Positions 40,507 to 49,678 are shown, numbered from the stretch's first letter. The stretch is DNA of 64,000 nucleotides from an uncultured Eubacteriales bacterium (GCA_900547165.1 URFZ01000001.1:113974-177973), one strand, 5' to 3'. The notes: generated by a model from the sequence alone, not told the origin. A program made the numbers and translations.

Positions 40507-43254
40507 TTATGCTTTGATCCTGCGTATTTTATTTTCATATTCGGAAAAATTTTCGTCTGTTTCACCTATCCCGAACGCTATCGCACAGGAACGGACGGTT
40601 TCAAGAAGAAATGCGCGCGAACCTTTTTCACATGCGGCATATATCGGGTACAGATATTTTTTCAGAAGCGATTTTGTCGGCTCGAATGCCATAATGTCGA
40701 TATTGGGAGTGTCGCACGAAAACGGAAAACTTATATCTGCGGGAACGGGGACTTCAAAAGAATATTCGCCGTCCGACACTTCGGAAACGGTTTTTCCGAA
40801 AATGTTTATCCGTGCCGTGCAGCCTGCGGGAACGACCGTGTTAATAAACAATTTTTCTTTTTCGATATCAAGATTCCATTTGACTTTCCATTTGCCTGTC
40901 GGCGCAATATACTCTATCTCCGCGGAACGCATAAGACGGTGCGGACACGGTTCGATAACGGCGCTCTTCCACCCCGCTTCACCGAGCCGAAGCCCCGCTA
41001 TACGGGTATAGACCGCCTCGCAAACCGAGCCGTAAGCATAATGATTGAATGAGTTCATTCCCGTTTCGGAGACCTTGCCGTTAGGAAGCAGAGAGTTCCA
41101 CCTTTCCCAAACGGTAGTCGCACCGAGCCCGACCTCATAAAGCCAGCCGGGATATTCACGGTTCAGAAGTATTCTGTAAGCGTCCGTTGTCAGTCCCGCG
41201 TCAAACAAGGCGGGAAGCAGCAGCGGCGTTCCCACAAAGCCCGTTGTCAGTTTATACCCGTCGCGTTGAAGACGTTTTTCAAAGGCGGCGACAACAGGTT
41301 CTTTTATCCGATATATGCCGTAATACAGGCTTAAAACATACGCCGTTTGAGTGTCGAGCGCAAGTCTGCCCGCAGGAGAAAAATATTCGTTCAGTATCGC
41401 GTTTCTTATTCTGCCCGCAAGCAAAAAAAGTTCGCGGCGTTCGGGACGCCCGAGTTCATCGGCGGCTTTCGCCGTAAGATTTACGGAATTGTAATAGTAA
41501 ACGCTCATTATAAAGCCTTTGTCTGTCGCGCCGACCATTGCCGTCTCGTCAAGTCCGTCAAGGGCAAGCCAATCTCCGAAAGCAAAGCCTTCCGTTACAA
41601 GTCCTCTGTCGCCCTGTTCAATATCCCGTTCGCGGAGAACGGAAACATAATCCGTCATCATCTTAAAACAGTTCTGTAAAAGGACGATATCGCCGTAAAA
41701 CTCATACAACTTCCACGGCAGAATAACGCCGCAGTCAGCCCAGACCGCACCGCCAGCGGGAGGCGTTCCGATAAGAGACGGACTGTACATCGGAAAATCA
41801 CCCGCATAATAAAGCGTCTGATCGTCCCGCAAGTCGCGCAAATACTTTTTGTAAAAAGAGTAGCAGTCCGAATTAAAGCAAGCGGTCGAGGCAAATACCT
41901 GCGCGTCGGCTGTCCATCCGAGCCTTTCGTCGCGCTGCGGGCAATCCGTCGGAACATCTATAAAATTGGAAAGTTGCCCGCGATATGTGTTTTCTATAAG
42001 GATGTTAATGTCGTTGTCCGCAGTTTTGCACAAACACGCCCGAGGAATATCCGCGCTGAGTACCACGCCCTCAAAATCAGAGACGGAAACTGCGTCAAGT
42101 CCCTCGACAAGCGCATATCTGAACCCGAAATATGTGAACATCGGTTCGTACACACGTTCTTTTCCGTCTCCGACATACTCCGCAACGGCTTTTGCGGAAC
42201 GCAGATTTTCATTGTAAAAACAGCCTTCCTGCAACACTTCGCCGTGAGATATTTTCAGCATTTGTCCGTGTCGGAGCATACCCGAAAAGCGAACAAACCC
42301 CGCAAAATTCTGTCCGAAATCGAGAATATATTCGCCTTTCGGGCTTATGATAAGCGCAGGTTTCAATATTGCTTTTTCGACTGTCGGCGCGCCGAAATCG
42401 GGGCAAGTCGGGAAATGTGCGTTCGAAAATACGCATTCGCAAGAGTGCTCCGTCGGGTGTGTAAAATCGTGTTTTTCACCGTCGTATATCGAGTTTTCCA
42501 CGCAGGAACTTGCGCGGGCGCGCCAATTTTCGTCCGTTTGCAGTGCCGCCACCGTGCCGTCCGCAAATGTCAAGACCAACTCGGCGGCAGCCTGATATTC
42601 GGAGCCGTAAACCTCTTTTTTCCTTTCAAGACCTATTTCTCCGCGATACCAGCCGTCGCCGAGAAAAACTCCGAGTTCATTTTCTCCTTCGTCAAGCATT
42701 TCGCTTACATCGTAAGTTCCGACACGCAGATATGAGCCGTAATCGTTAAAGCCCGGGGTCAGATATGTTTTTCCTACTCTTTTCCCATTCAGAAAAGCGC
42801 GATAAAGTCCGAGTCCGGTTATTTTCAGGCGCGCCGAAACAGGGCTTTTTTCAAGTGTGAAACCGCGAAAAACATACGGAGAAAACAACGTTTTATCTTT
42901 CGGAGTAATGAACGGAGCGTCAAATTTTTCGAACGTTTCGAAACGGGAAGAACTCTTTTTGCTCCCGAAAGAGACCGTCCATTCAAACCGTCCGCAAAAA
43001 CTGCGACCGAAGCGAAAACCGCCGTTTTCGGGCGCAGCAACAGCCTTTTCGGCAACTGCGTTTCCGTCGGAATCGAAAACAGCGACGGAAAAAGTTCCGC
43101 CCTCGTCGCAGAGAAAAGAAAACAACGGATCGTTCCCGTCAATACCCAAAGGTTCCGTTTTGTGTTCGACTTTCAAATCATATATGCGCATATTCACCGT
43201 TCCCGTTATTTGATACCTATTTTGATTATCCGAAAAACGGTTCGATTTATTCAT
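40507..43254 (-). CDS. Alpha-L-rhamnosidase, glycoside hydrolase family 78
   Basis: The 915-residue protein has the N-terminal rhamnosidase beta-sandwich domains (TPGFNDYGSYLRVGTYDVSE, FLGDGWYRGEIG), then the (alpha/alpha)6 catalytic domain. The catalytic region shows DVPTDCPQRDERLGWTADAQ with the acidic residues typical of GH78, and TTVWERWNSLLPNGK near residue 700. No signal peptide is seen, so it should act on imported rhamnosides. Start at 43254 has GGAG 8 nt upstream; an ATG at 43191 is the alternative. First gene of the importer operon. Confidence 0.9.
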   Translation of the reverse strand: MNKSNRFSDNQNRYQITGTVNMRIYDLKVEHKTEPLGIDGNDPLFSFLCDEGGTFSVAVFDSDGNAVAEKAVAAPENGGFRFGRSFCGRFEWTVSFGSKKSSSRFETFEKFDAPFITPKDKTLFSPYVFRGFTLEKSPVSARLKITGLGLYRAFLNGKRVGKTYLTPGFNDYGSYLRVGTYDVSEMLDEGENELGVFLGDGWYRGEIGLERKKEVYGSEYQAAAELVLTFADGTVAALQTDENWRARASSCVENSIYDGEKHDFTHPTEHSCECVFSNAHFPTCPDFGAPTVEKAILKPALIISPKGEYILDFGQNFAGFVRFSGMLRHGQMLKISHGEVLQEGCFYNENLRSAKAVAEYVGDGKERVYEPMFTYFGFRYALVEGLDAVSVSDFEGVVLSADIPRACLCKTADNDINILIENTYRGQLSNFIDVPTDCPQRDERLGWTADAQVFASTACFNSDCYSFYKKYLRDLRDDQTLYYAGDFPMYSPSLIGTPPAGGAVWADCGVILPWKLYEFYGDIVLLQNCFKMMTDYVSVLRERDIEQGDRGLVTEGFAFGDWLALDGLDETAMVGATDKGFIMSVYYYNSVNLTAKAADELGRPERRELFLLAGRIRNAILNEYFSPAGRLALDTQTAYVLSLYYGIYRIKEPVVAAFEKRLQRDGYKLTTGFVGTPLLLPALFDAGLTTDAYRILLNREYPGWLYEVGLGATTVWERWNSLLPNGKVSETGMNSFNHYAYGSVCEAVYTRIAGLRLGEAGWKSAVIEPCPHRLMRSAEIEYIAPTGKWKVKWNLDIEKEKLFINTVVPAGCTARINIFGKTVSEVSDGEYSFEVPVPADISFPFSCDTPNIDIMAFEPTKSLLKKYLYPIYAACEKGSRAFLLETVRSCAIAFGIGETDENFSEYENKIRRIKA

Positions 43255-43274
43255 CAGAACTGCTCCATAGACGT

Positions 43275-43290
43275 TTTTTTGCGCAAAAAA
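43275..43290. promoter_or_regulatory. 16-bp perfect palindrome upstream of the rhamnosidase gene
   Basis: TTTTTTGCGCAAAAAA, lying between the terminator hairpin and the rhamnosidase start. It could be an operator for the importer operon, or simply part of the T-tail of the terminator. Confidence 0.4.
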
Positions 43291-43317
43291 TCACGGCTTC
43301 CGAAAAAGCCGTGATTT
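43288..43317 (-). terminator. Terminator after the MutS-like gene
   Basis: AAATCACGGCTT (43288-43299) pairs perfectly with AAGCCGTGATTT (43306-43317), loop of 6 nt. On the minus strand it is followed by TTTTTT. It lies 25 nt after the MutS-like stop. Confidence 0.85.
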
Positions 43318-43341
43318 GATTTTTTATAGTTTGTATGTCGA

Positions 43342-44907
43342 TTATTCTGCGGAAAGATTGTACTTCTGAACGATCTCTTTTGCAAAGATACCGCCCTCGG
43401 GACGCTCTCTGTCCATGATGTACATTGCTCTTTCATGTTCAACGCGTGCAACAAGCGTATCGACTTTGGAACCGTTCGTTTTCTTGTTGATTTCGTCTGC
43501 GGATTCCGCAATGTCGGCGAATGCCGTGGAAAGAATACCTCTGCATTTCTTACCTGCGACAACTTGAAGAACATTTTCAAGAATGTAGGTCGCCTCAACG
43601 TTGGAAGCGGCTGCAAGAACGCCGTCGAAAAGAACAAGCGAATCGGAAGTGATCTGCGGAAGCATTTCTGCGATCTTTTCGCAGTCGGCCTCAACAAGTT
43701 TTCTGTTCTTGTCACCCGTATCCATCGGGCAAAGAGCAAATACGTTGTCAACCGGACTCATTTCAGCCTTGTCTGCGGCAACATACATACCGAGCTGGAA
43801 CATTATCTGCGCGATGCCGACAGACTGCGTGAATAGCGTTTTACCTGTCTTTGTGCCGCCGGTAAGAACATAAATGTCACCGACTTTATCAAAGATAACG
43901 TTATTGACAACAAGGTCTCTCTTGGTCTCTCTGATAGCGTAGATCGGGTTGTAAACACCGGTAAGGTGAAGAACATGCTCCTGCATGGAGTGAACTATGG
44001 GTTTGGTAACGCCGAGTCTGTAACTTACTTTGAGTTTGTCGAAAAGCATACAGCCCGAAACGTAGAACGTCAACTGCTCAACGATGTCGGAAAGGAAGTC
44101 AAGATTTTCCGCAAGGAATTCCGCAACCATCGGCTGGAATTTCTTAACGGATGCCTTGTACATAACATCAAGTGCGTTGTTAAGCGCATCATATACGGCG
44201 TTGACTTCATCGGGAGCCATACCTCTGGTAACCATCTCAAGCGGAGCCATGCAGGTATATGCGTCGTCCTTGATTTCCGCACGAAGAACTTTGTCAACCA
44301 CGTTGCCCGATTTGTATACGTCTTTGTTTATGGAAACAATGCCCGCTTCCTTCGGATAAAGTTGTGCGTCAAGGTTGATGCCGAGAGTTATGGATTTGAT
44401 GTTTTTAACTTCATCCATTGCAGCTTCAACGCGCTGTTTCATGCTTGCAAATTCGGGAGCGGAAACTTTTTCTGAAATGAATTTTCCGAAATCTATAAGA
44501 GCCTGGGATTGAAGTCCCGTCGCTTCCTTGAAGATAGCGTCAAGATCTGTCAGAGTAGAGAAATAAAGTTCCATATCGCAGATGCTGTAAAGATGAGCGG
44601 TGGTGTCGCCGCTTTCTTTGTTCTGCTTTCTCATGTCAAGAAGTTCCTGCAAGTGCGGGATCATCTTCTCTATTGCAGCCCTGAAAGAAGTGTTCTTTTT
44701 GAAGTCGTCAAACACCTGCTGCCTGTATTTGATGGTTTCAACGTCGGTGGTAACATAATCTATAAGTTTATTGCTGTCCCCGAGCGAACCGAAAAGACGC
44801 ATGGTTCCGAACACAAGTCCCTGATCAAAACCGAGCTGTTTATAATATTCGATGTTTTTCAGTTTGCTGTTTTTCGCTTCCTCGTTGGGATAAAACAGGT
44901 TAACCAT
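43342..44907 (-). CDS. MutS-like ATPase with degenerate catalytic motifs
   Basis: The 521-residue protein keeps the MutS core/lever helices and a C-terminal MutS-type ATPase domain, but has no mismatch-binding domain. The Walker A is GGTKTGKT (350-357), not GPNMxGKST. The Walker B strand LVLFDG (424-429) has Gly instead of the catalytic Glu, the LGRGTS signature is LAAAS (431-435), and the H-loop ATHY is STAF (460-463). Nucleotide may bind, but hydrolysis as in MutS looks unlikely. GGAGG lies 8 nt before ATG 44907. It is cotranscribed with the small membrane protein at 44955-45287. Role unknown; it is not the mismatch repair MutS. Confidence 0.8.
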   Translation of the reverse strand: MVNLFYPNEEAKNSKLKNIEYYKQLGFDQGLVFGTMRLFGSLGDSNKLIDYVTTDVETIKYRQQVFDDFKKNTSFRAAIEKMIPHLQELLDMRKQNKESGDTTAHLYSICDMELYFSTLTDLDAIFKEATGLQSQALIDFGKFISEKVSAPEFASMKQRVEAAMDEVKNIKSITLGINLDAQLYPKEAGIVSINKDVYKSGNVVDKVLRAEIKDDAYTCMAPLEMVTRGMAPDEVNAVYDALNNALDVMYKASVKKFQPMVAEFLAENLDFLSDIVEQLTFYVSGCMLFDKLKVSYRLGVTKPIVHSMQEHVLHLTGVYNPIYAIRETKRDLVVNNVIFDKVGDIYVLTGGTKTGKTLFTQSVGIAQIMFQLGMYVAADKAEMSPVDNVFALCPMDTGDKNRKLVEADCEKIAEMLPQITSDSLVLFDGVLAAASNVEATYILENVLQVVAGKKCRGILSTAFADIAESADEINKKTNGSKVDTLVARVEHERAMYIMDRERPEGGIFAKEIVQKYNLSAE

Positions 44908-44954
44908 TTTTATTTCCTCCAAAATATGTATCAATAGAAATCTTTTTTACTGAA

Positions 44955-45287
44955 CTATTTACCGCCGTAATAAAGCAGCATAGGTATAACCAACGACAGA
45001 GCAAAGCCTATCACATAGATAAGAACGTATAGCACCATCGAATAATGATACGCTTTCCAGACATGGGAAAACATAACTATAAAATAAACGCATATAACCG
45101 CAAGCGGACCTGTGAATATGAGCATAAGTCCCATTGCGCCGCCCAAAGGCATACCTGTTAACGCGCCTATAAGTACAACAAACACAAGAAATGCCGAGGC
45201 AACGCCTATAAGCCTGCCGCGGGGAACTCTTATGAATAACGCTTCTTCGGGAACCTCAAACAAGGATCCTCCGCTTTCTTCCGCCAT
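44955..45287 (-). CDS. Small membrane protein, unknown function
   Basis: The 110-residue protein has an acidic head (MAEESGGSLFEVPEEALFI) and three predicted transmembrane helices at about 26-45, 48-70 and 80-105. GGAGG lies 6 nt before ATG 45287, which excludes a longer reading. It is the first gene before the MutS-like gene (47-nt gap), with its own promoter at 45319-45347. I do not recognise the family. Confidence 0.75.
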   Translation of the reverse strand: MAEESGGSLFEVPEEALFIRVPRGRLIGVASAFLVFVVLIGALTGMPLGGAMGLMLIFTGPLAVICVYFIVMFSHVWKAYHYSMVLYVLIYVIGFALSLVIPMLLYYGGK

Positions 45288-45318
45288 AATGAACCTCCGG
45301 GTCGAATATATCATACAT

Positions 45319-45347
45319 ATAATACTATATTTTTTTTCGAAATGCAA
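45319..45347 (-). promoter_or_regulatory. Sigma-A promoter of the small membrane protein / MutS-like unit
   Basis: Minus-strand TTGCAT (45342-45347), a 17-nt spacer and TATTAT (45319-45324), about 32 nt before the start. Confidence 0.6.
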
Positions 45348-45462
45348 TACATTTTTACAAAGTAACCATTTTTTTTAACGCTTTTTCACATTTATTTGCG
45401 TTTAGAAATCTTTCGGAAGAGGATTTTCGCCTTTTGCGCCATTATTTGTCACACAATTAAAC

Positions 45463-45491
45463 TTGAAAAACGACATTCGTTGTTGTATAAT
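45463..45491 (+). promoter_or_regulatory. Sigma-A promoter of trmL
   Basis: TTGAAA (45463-45468), a 17-nt spacer and TATAAT (45486-45491), about 38 nt before the trmL start. Confidence 0.8.
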
Positions 45492-45528
45492 AATTCTGTC
45501 AAAACAAATCAAAAGGATAAAACAAAAG

Positions 45529-46035
45529 ATGAAACATCTGAATATAGTGCTTGTCGAGCCCGAAATTCCGCAGAATACAGGCAACATTTCCAGAACCTGC
45601 GCCTGCACGGGCGCAAGCCTGCATTTGGTAAAGCCTCTCGGATTTTCGATAGACGACACGCACCTTAAACGTGCGGGACTCGATTATTGGAAATATCTTG
45701 ATGTGACGGTGCATGAAAGCCTTGCCGATTTTCTTGAATTTGCAAAGGGCAAGCCCATGCGCCTTGCCTCGACAAAATCTTCAAAAAACCATACGCAGAC
45801 GGATTATCCCGACGATTGCTTCATTCTTTTCGGACGCGAAAGCAAGGGACTGCCCGAAGCATTGCTTAAAGAGCATTACAAAGATTGCGTCAGAATACCG
45901 ATGATGGGAAACCTGCGCAGCCTGAACCTCTCGAACTCGGTGGCGATAGTCGTTTACGAGGCTCTTCGCCAGAGCGGATTTGAAGATATGGAGCAGCAGG
46001 GTCATCTGCGCGAATCTGCGGAGGACACCGAATGA
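45529..46035 (+). CDS. trmL: tRNA (cytidine/uridine-34-2'-O)-methyltransferase TrmL
   Basis: The 168-residue SPOUT methyltransferase begins MKHLNIVLVEPEIPQNTGNI, with the knot motifs ILFGRESKGLP and RIPMMGNLRSLNLSNSVAIV. It methylates the wobble 2'-OH of leucine tRNAs. The start at 45529 gives the normal family length; a longer reading from 45463 would start inside the promoter. It overlaps the next gene by 4 nt. Confidence 0.94.
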   Translation: MKHLNIVLVEPEIPQNTGNISRTCACTGASLHLVKPLGFSIDDTHLKRAGLDYWKYLDVTVHESLADFLEFAKGKPMRLASTKSSKNHTQTDYPDDCFILFGRESKGLPEALLKEHYKDCVRIPMMGNLRSLNLSNSVAIVVYEALRQSGFEDMEQQGHLRESAEDTE

Positions 46036-47090
46036 GCCGTAAACGGAAACAGGAAAAATTTGTCACTTTCAAGGAACAGCAGCACAAAGATTTTCTGAAA
46101 GATGTCTTCAATACACTGCTCATTGCGGGAATTTTTATGTTTGCGGCAATTCCCGTTTTCGGAGTTTATCCGAATGCGCTCGTCACCCCCGACAGCGAAT
46201 GGAAAAGTTGTTTGAGAATAATCATCGACTTCCTGTATGCGGGTGTCGGAATCTATGTGCCGTTTCTTATCTACAATGTCATAAAATATAAATCAAGCGG
46301 CAGATATTTCACAAACAAAGGCTCTGCGGCAAAGCCTACGCATTATGTGCTCGGAATACTCGCGGGTCTCGGCATTTCGGTCTCGTTCAACTGTCTCGGC
46401 GCGCTTGCCGTATCGGCACTGCGAAATGCGGGGCTGACGGTAAATGAAGCCGCTCCTTTCACGGGAGACAGCATTCTTACACAAGCCGTTTTTGTTGCCG
46501 CGGCAACGCTTATCCCGCCGTTTTTCCACGAAATATCTTTTCGCGGAATCGTTATCGGAGACATACGCAAACAAAGTTATGCTTTTGCGGTCGTGCTTTC
46601 GGGGCTGTTCAACGGTTTTTGTTTCAAATCTTTTCAGCAGATACCGTACTTCTTCGTTCTCGGACTTCTGCTCGGCTGGCTCTATCTCAAAACCGATTCA
46701 ATAATTTTGACATACACGATAAACGCCGCATCGCATCTGCTTATGTCGCTGCTTTGGATTCTTCGACTTCGCAATGAGACGCTTTACGATAAAATATTCC
46801 CGTTTGTCGCAGTCGGAGGCGCGGTTGTCGCACTCTGCGCCGTTGCCGTGCTTTTCAAAATATGCGGATTCAAGTTTATCAGAAAAGATTGTGACGGAGC
46901 GGGCTTGAAAAAGCAGGAAGCAAGAAAAGCGTTTTTCGGTTCGTTCGCTTTTTGGATATTCATTATTTTTGCGATAATATTCATCATGCTCGGCAAAAAC
47001 GGAAAACCGTATCTGTTCAAAGAACCCGACCCTGAGGAAGTAACGCCCGTTACACAACAAACCCCCGCGGCGGAAGAGGAAACAAACTGA
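46032..47090 (+). CDS. CPBP family membrane protein with altered catalytic residues
   Basis: The 352-residue polytopic protein has a CPBP core (about 150-240), but motif 1 reads HEISFRG at 166-172, with His in place of the first Glu. Motif 2 (GLFNGF, 191-196) lacks its His, and motif 3 reads TINAASH. It is therefore probably not a normal protease, or it uses shifted metal ligands. Extra helices flank the core, and the C-terminus is an acidic, Thr/Pro-rich tail. It overlaps trmL by 4 nt. No functional link is evident. Confidence 0.8.
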   Translation: MSRKRKQEKFVTFKEQQHKDFLKDVFNTLLIAGIFMFAAIPVFGVYPNALVTPDSEWKSCLRIIIDFLYAGVGIYVPFLIYNVIKYKSSGRYFTNKGSAAKPTHYVLGILAGLGISVSFNCLGALAVSALRNAGLTVNEAAPFTGDSILTQAVFVAAATLIPPFFHEISFRGIVIGDIRKQSYAFAVVLSGLFNGFCFKSFQQIPYFFVLGLLLGWLYLKTDSIILTYTINAASHLLMSLLWILRLRNETLYDKIFPFVAVGGAVVALCAVAVLFKICGFKFIRKDCDGAGLKKQEARKAFFGSFAFWIFIIFAIIFIMLGKNGKPYLFKEPDPEEVTPVTQQTPAAEEETN

Positions 47091-47108
47091 AACCTGCAAC
47101 AAAAAAAT

Positions 47109-47141
47109 GAGGTTCCCTTTTTGAGGGAACCTCGATTTTTA
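47109..47141. terminator. Bidirectional terminator between CPBP gene and clpC
   Basis: GAGGTTCCC (47109-47117) pairs with GGGAACCTC (47125-47133), followed by ATTTTTATT on plus and TTTTTTT on minus. Confidence 0.88.
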
Positions 47142-47147
47142 TTGTCA

Positions 47148-49673
47148 TTATGCTTCTGCATTACCCTTGTCTTCGGGTTCTGCTTCGGCTTTCGGTTCGG
47201 TCGTTTCAGCCACAGGATCTTCGCCTTTCTTTGCAAAAACGATCTTGCCGTCCTCGCCTCTCGCAACGACTTCGTCGCCCTCGGAGAACGTCTTTTCAAG
47301 CATTTTTTCAGCCATTTTATCTTCAATAAGAGACTGAATGGCACGTTTGAGCGGACGGGCACCGTAAGTCACGTCAAAGCCCTTTTCAACAAGGACATCT
47401 ATCGCGGAATCCTCCACGGTAAGCGTTATACCGAGTTCTTTAAGGCTCTTGACAACGCTGTCGCAAAGTCTGGAAGCGATCTTCTTGATATCCTCGCGGT
47501 CAAGTTGTTTGAACACGATAATATCGTCGATACGGTTCAGAAATTCCGGTCTGAACGAACGTTTGAGTTCGTCCATGACGTTTTCTCTTATAGTCTCCTG
47601 ATTTCTGTCGAAATTATCCTCTGCGGGGGTAAATCCGAGTTTCTTCGAATCGGTTATCGTCTTTGCGCCGATATTGGACGTCATAATGATGACCGTGTTC
47701 TTGAAATCAACGGTTCTGCCCTTTGCATCGGTCAGTCTGCCGTCGTCAAGGATTTGAAGCATGATATTGAAAACGTCGGGGTGAGCCTTTTCGATCTCGT
47801 CGAAGAGGATTACCGAATACGGCTTTCTGCGGACTTTTTCGGTCAACTGACCGCCGTCGTCAAAGCCGACGTACCCCGGAGGAGAACCTATCATTTTGGA
47901 CACGGTATGCTTCTCCATGTACTCCGACATATCAACTCTTATCATTGCGCTCTCATCGCCGAACAGAACCTCGGCAAGCGCTTTCGAAAGTTCGGTCTTG
48001 CCGACACCGGTAGGACCGAGGAACAGGAACGAACCGATAGGTCTCTTCGGGTCTTTGAGTCCGACTCTGCCTCTGCGTATTGCTCTCGCAACGGCGTTTA
48101 CGGCTTCATCCTGACCGACAACTCTCTTATGAAGAATGTTCTCCATGTTGAGAAGTCTTTCGCTTTCTTCGTGAACGAGTTTTTTAACGGGAATACCCGT
48201 GGTCTGCGTTACGACATCTTCAATGTCTTCGGCAGTCAGCGTCAATTTTTCTTTGCCGCTTTCGGAGTTCCAATTCTTCTTCATCTCTTCGAGTTCGGAA
48301 GCAAGAACTTTTTCCTTGTCGCGGAGTGTTGCAGCTTTTTCGAAATCCTGATTTCTGACGGCGTTTTCTTTTTCGCCTGCAACTCTCTTGATTTCTTCTT
48401 CTTTACTCTTCATATCCGGCGGAGCGGTCAGATTCTTCATGCGGAGTTTGGACGCAGCTTCATCCATAAGGTCTATCGCCTTATCGGGAAGGAAACGGTC
48501 TCTGATATAACGGCTCGAAAGTCTTACCGCACTTTCGATGGCTTCATCGGAAATTTTGACGCCGTGATGAGCCTCATATTTGTCCCTGATACCTTTCAGA
48601 ATGGCTATGGCATCTTCTTCGGAGGGTTCGGAAACGATTATCGGTTGGAAACGACGTTCAAGCGCCGCGTCTTTTTCGATATGCTTCTTGTATTCGTCAA
48701 GCGTGGTCGCGCCTATGACCTGAATCTCACCTCTTGCAAGGGACGGTTTCAGGATATTTGCCGCATCCATCGCGCCCTCTGCGCTGCCTGCACCGACAAG
48801 AACGTGAAGTTCGTCGATGAACAGAATGACGTTACCCTCTTTTTTAACTTCTTCGATGACGTTTTTAAGACGCTCTTCAAAGTCACCTCTGTATTTGCTG
48901 CCCGCGATCATTGAAGCGATGTCGAGGGTTACGACTCTCTTGTTTTTCAGCGGTTCGGGAACGCTGCCCTCAATGATGTGCTGCGCAAGTCCCTCGGCTA
49001 TCGCCGTTTTGCCTACGCCGGGCTCGCCTATAAGACAGGGATTGTTCTTTGTTCTTCTCGAAAGAACCTGAATTACCCTTTCTATCTCCGTGCCTCTGCC
49101 TATAATCGGGTCAATCTTGTTTTCGCGAACCATTTCGGTCAAATCCGTACCGTAAGAGTTCAGGTTCGGGGTGTTCTTGCCGCCGCTCTTTTTCGCGGTG
49201 CCGTGTTTTTGACCGTCACGGTCTGTGTCGCCCGCAGCGGAAAGTCCCATACTTTCGATAACATCGGAATAAAGAGAACGAATGTCTATACCTGCGGATT
49301 CGATTATCTCGACCGCCTGGCAATTTGGCTCTTCAAGCAGGGACATGAGGATATGTTCCGTTCCGATTATATAATTACCCGTCCGACGAGCTTCGACGAA
49401 CGACCTTTCGAGGATTCTTTTCAGTCTCGGTGTCATATCCTGACCCGAGACATCGGAGGGAACGCCGACACCTACGTTTTCTTTGATTCTTTCAACGACA
49501 AATTCATCGGTAAGTCCCGCATCGAGCAGAACTTTTGAAGAAACGCCGCCGTCTGCACGGAGAAGACCGAGCAGCAAATGTTCTGTGCCTATATATCCGT
49601 GACCGAACTGTCTTGCGGCTTCAAGCGCAAGGTTCAAAGCACGGGTGGAATTTTCGGAAAAGTTGTTCGCCAT
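47148..49673 (-). CDS. clpC: ATP-dependent Clp protease ATP-binding subunit ClpC
   Basis: The 841-residue Hsp100 unfoldase has the Clp N-domain (NNFSENSTRALNLALEAARQ), AAA1 with GEPGVGKTA, a middle domain with a UVR-like segment (NAVRNQDFEKAATLRDKEK), and AAA2 with GPTGVGKTE and ILFDEIEKAHPDV. It pairs with ClpP, and in Bacillota it degrades proteins marked by McsB arginine phosphorylation. The tail is acidic and Ala-rich (ETTEPKAEAEPEDKGNAEA), longer than in B. subtilis. Start MANNF at 49673 with GGAG upstream. Controlled by CtsR. Confidence 0.97.
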   Translation of the reverse strand: MANNFSENSTRALNLALEAARQFGHGYIGTEHLLLGLLRADGGVSSKVLLDAGLTDEFVVERIKENVGVGVPSDVSGQDMTPRLKRILERSFVEARRTGNYIIGTEHILMSLLEEPNCQAVEIIESAGIDIRSLYSDVIESMGLSAAGDTDRDGQKHGTAKKSGGKNTPNLNSYGTDLTEMVRENKIDPIIGRGTEIERVIQVLSRRTKNNPCLIGEPGVGKTAIAEGLAQHIIEGSVPEPLKNKRVVTLDIASMIAGSKYRGDFEERLKNVIEEVKKEGNVILFIDELHVLVGAGSAEGAMDAANILKPSLARGEIQVIGATTLDEYKKHIEKDAALERRFQPIIVSEPSEEDAIAILKGIRDKYEAHHGVKISDEAIESAVRLSSRYIRDRFLPDKAIDLMDEAASKLRMKNLTAPPDMKSKEEEIKRVAGEKENAVRNQDFEKAATLRDKEKVLASELEEMKKNWNSESGKEKLTLTAEDIEDVVTQTTGIPVKKLVHEESERLLNMENILHKRVVGQDEAVNAVARAIRRGRVGLKDPKRPIGSFLFLGPTGVGKTELSKALAEVLFGDESAMIRVDMSEYMEKHTVSKMIGSPPGYVGFDDGGQLTEKVRRKPYSVILFDEIEKAHPDVFNIMLQILDDGRLTDAKGRTVDFKNTVIIMTSNIGAKTITDSKKLGFTPAEDNFDRNQETIRENVMDELKRSFRPEFLNRIDDIIVFKQLDREDIKKIASRLCDSVVKSLKELGITLTVEDSAIDVLVEKGFDVTYGARPLKRAIQSLIEDKMAEKMLEKTFSEGDEVVARGEDGKIVFAKKGEDPVAETTEPKAEAEPEDKGNAEA

Positions 49674-49678
49674 AATTA

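Noticed and set aside
40930..40960. GGTTCGA-like segment resembling a tRNA T-arm
   Set aside because: It is inside the rhamnosidase coding frame with no acceptor or anticodon stem around it. No tRNA was found in the window.
47121..48914. Long plus-strand open frame opposite clpC (about 597 codons)
   Set aside because: It is the antisense of the well-supported clpC gene, has no ribosome site, and its translation is Phe/Arg/Tyr-rich with no domain.
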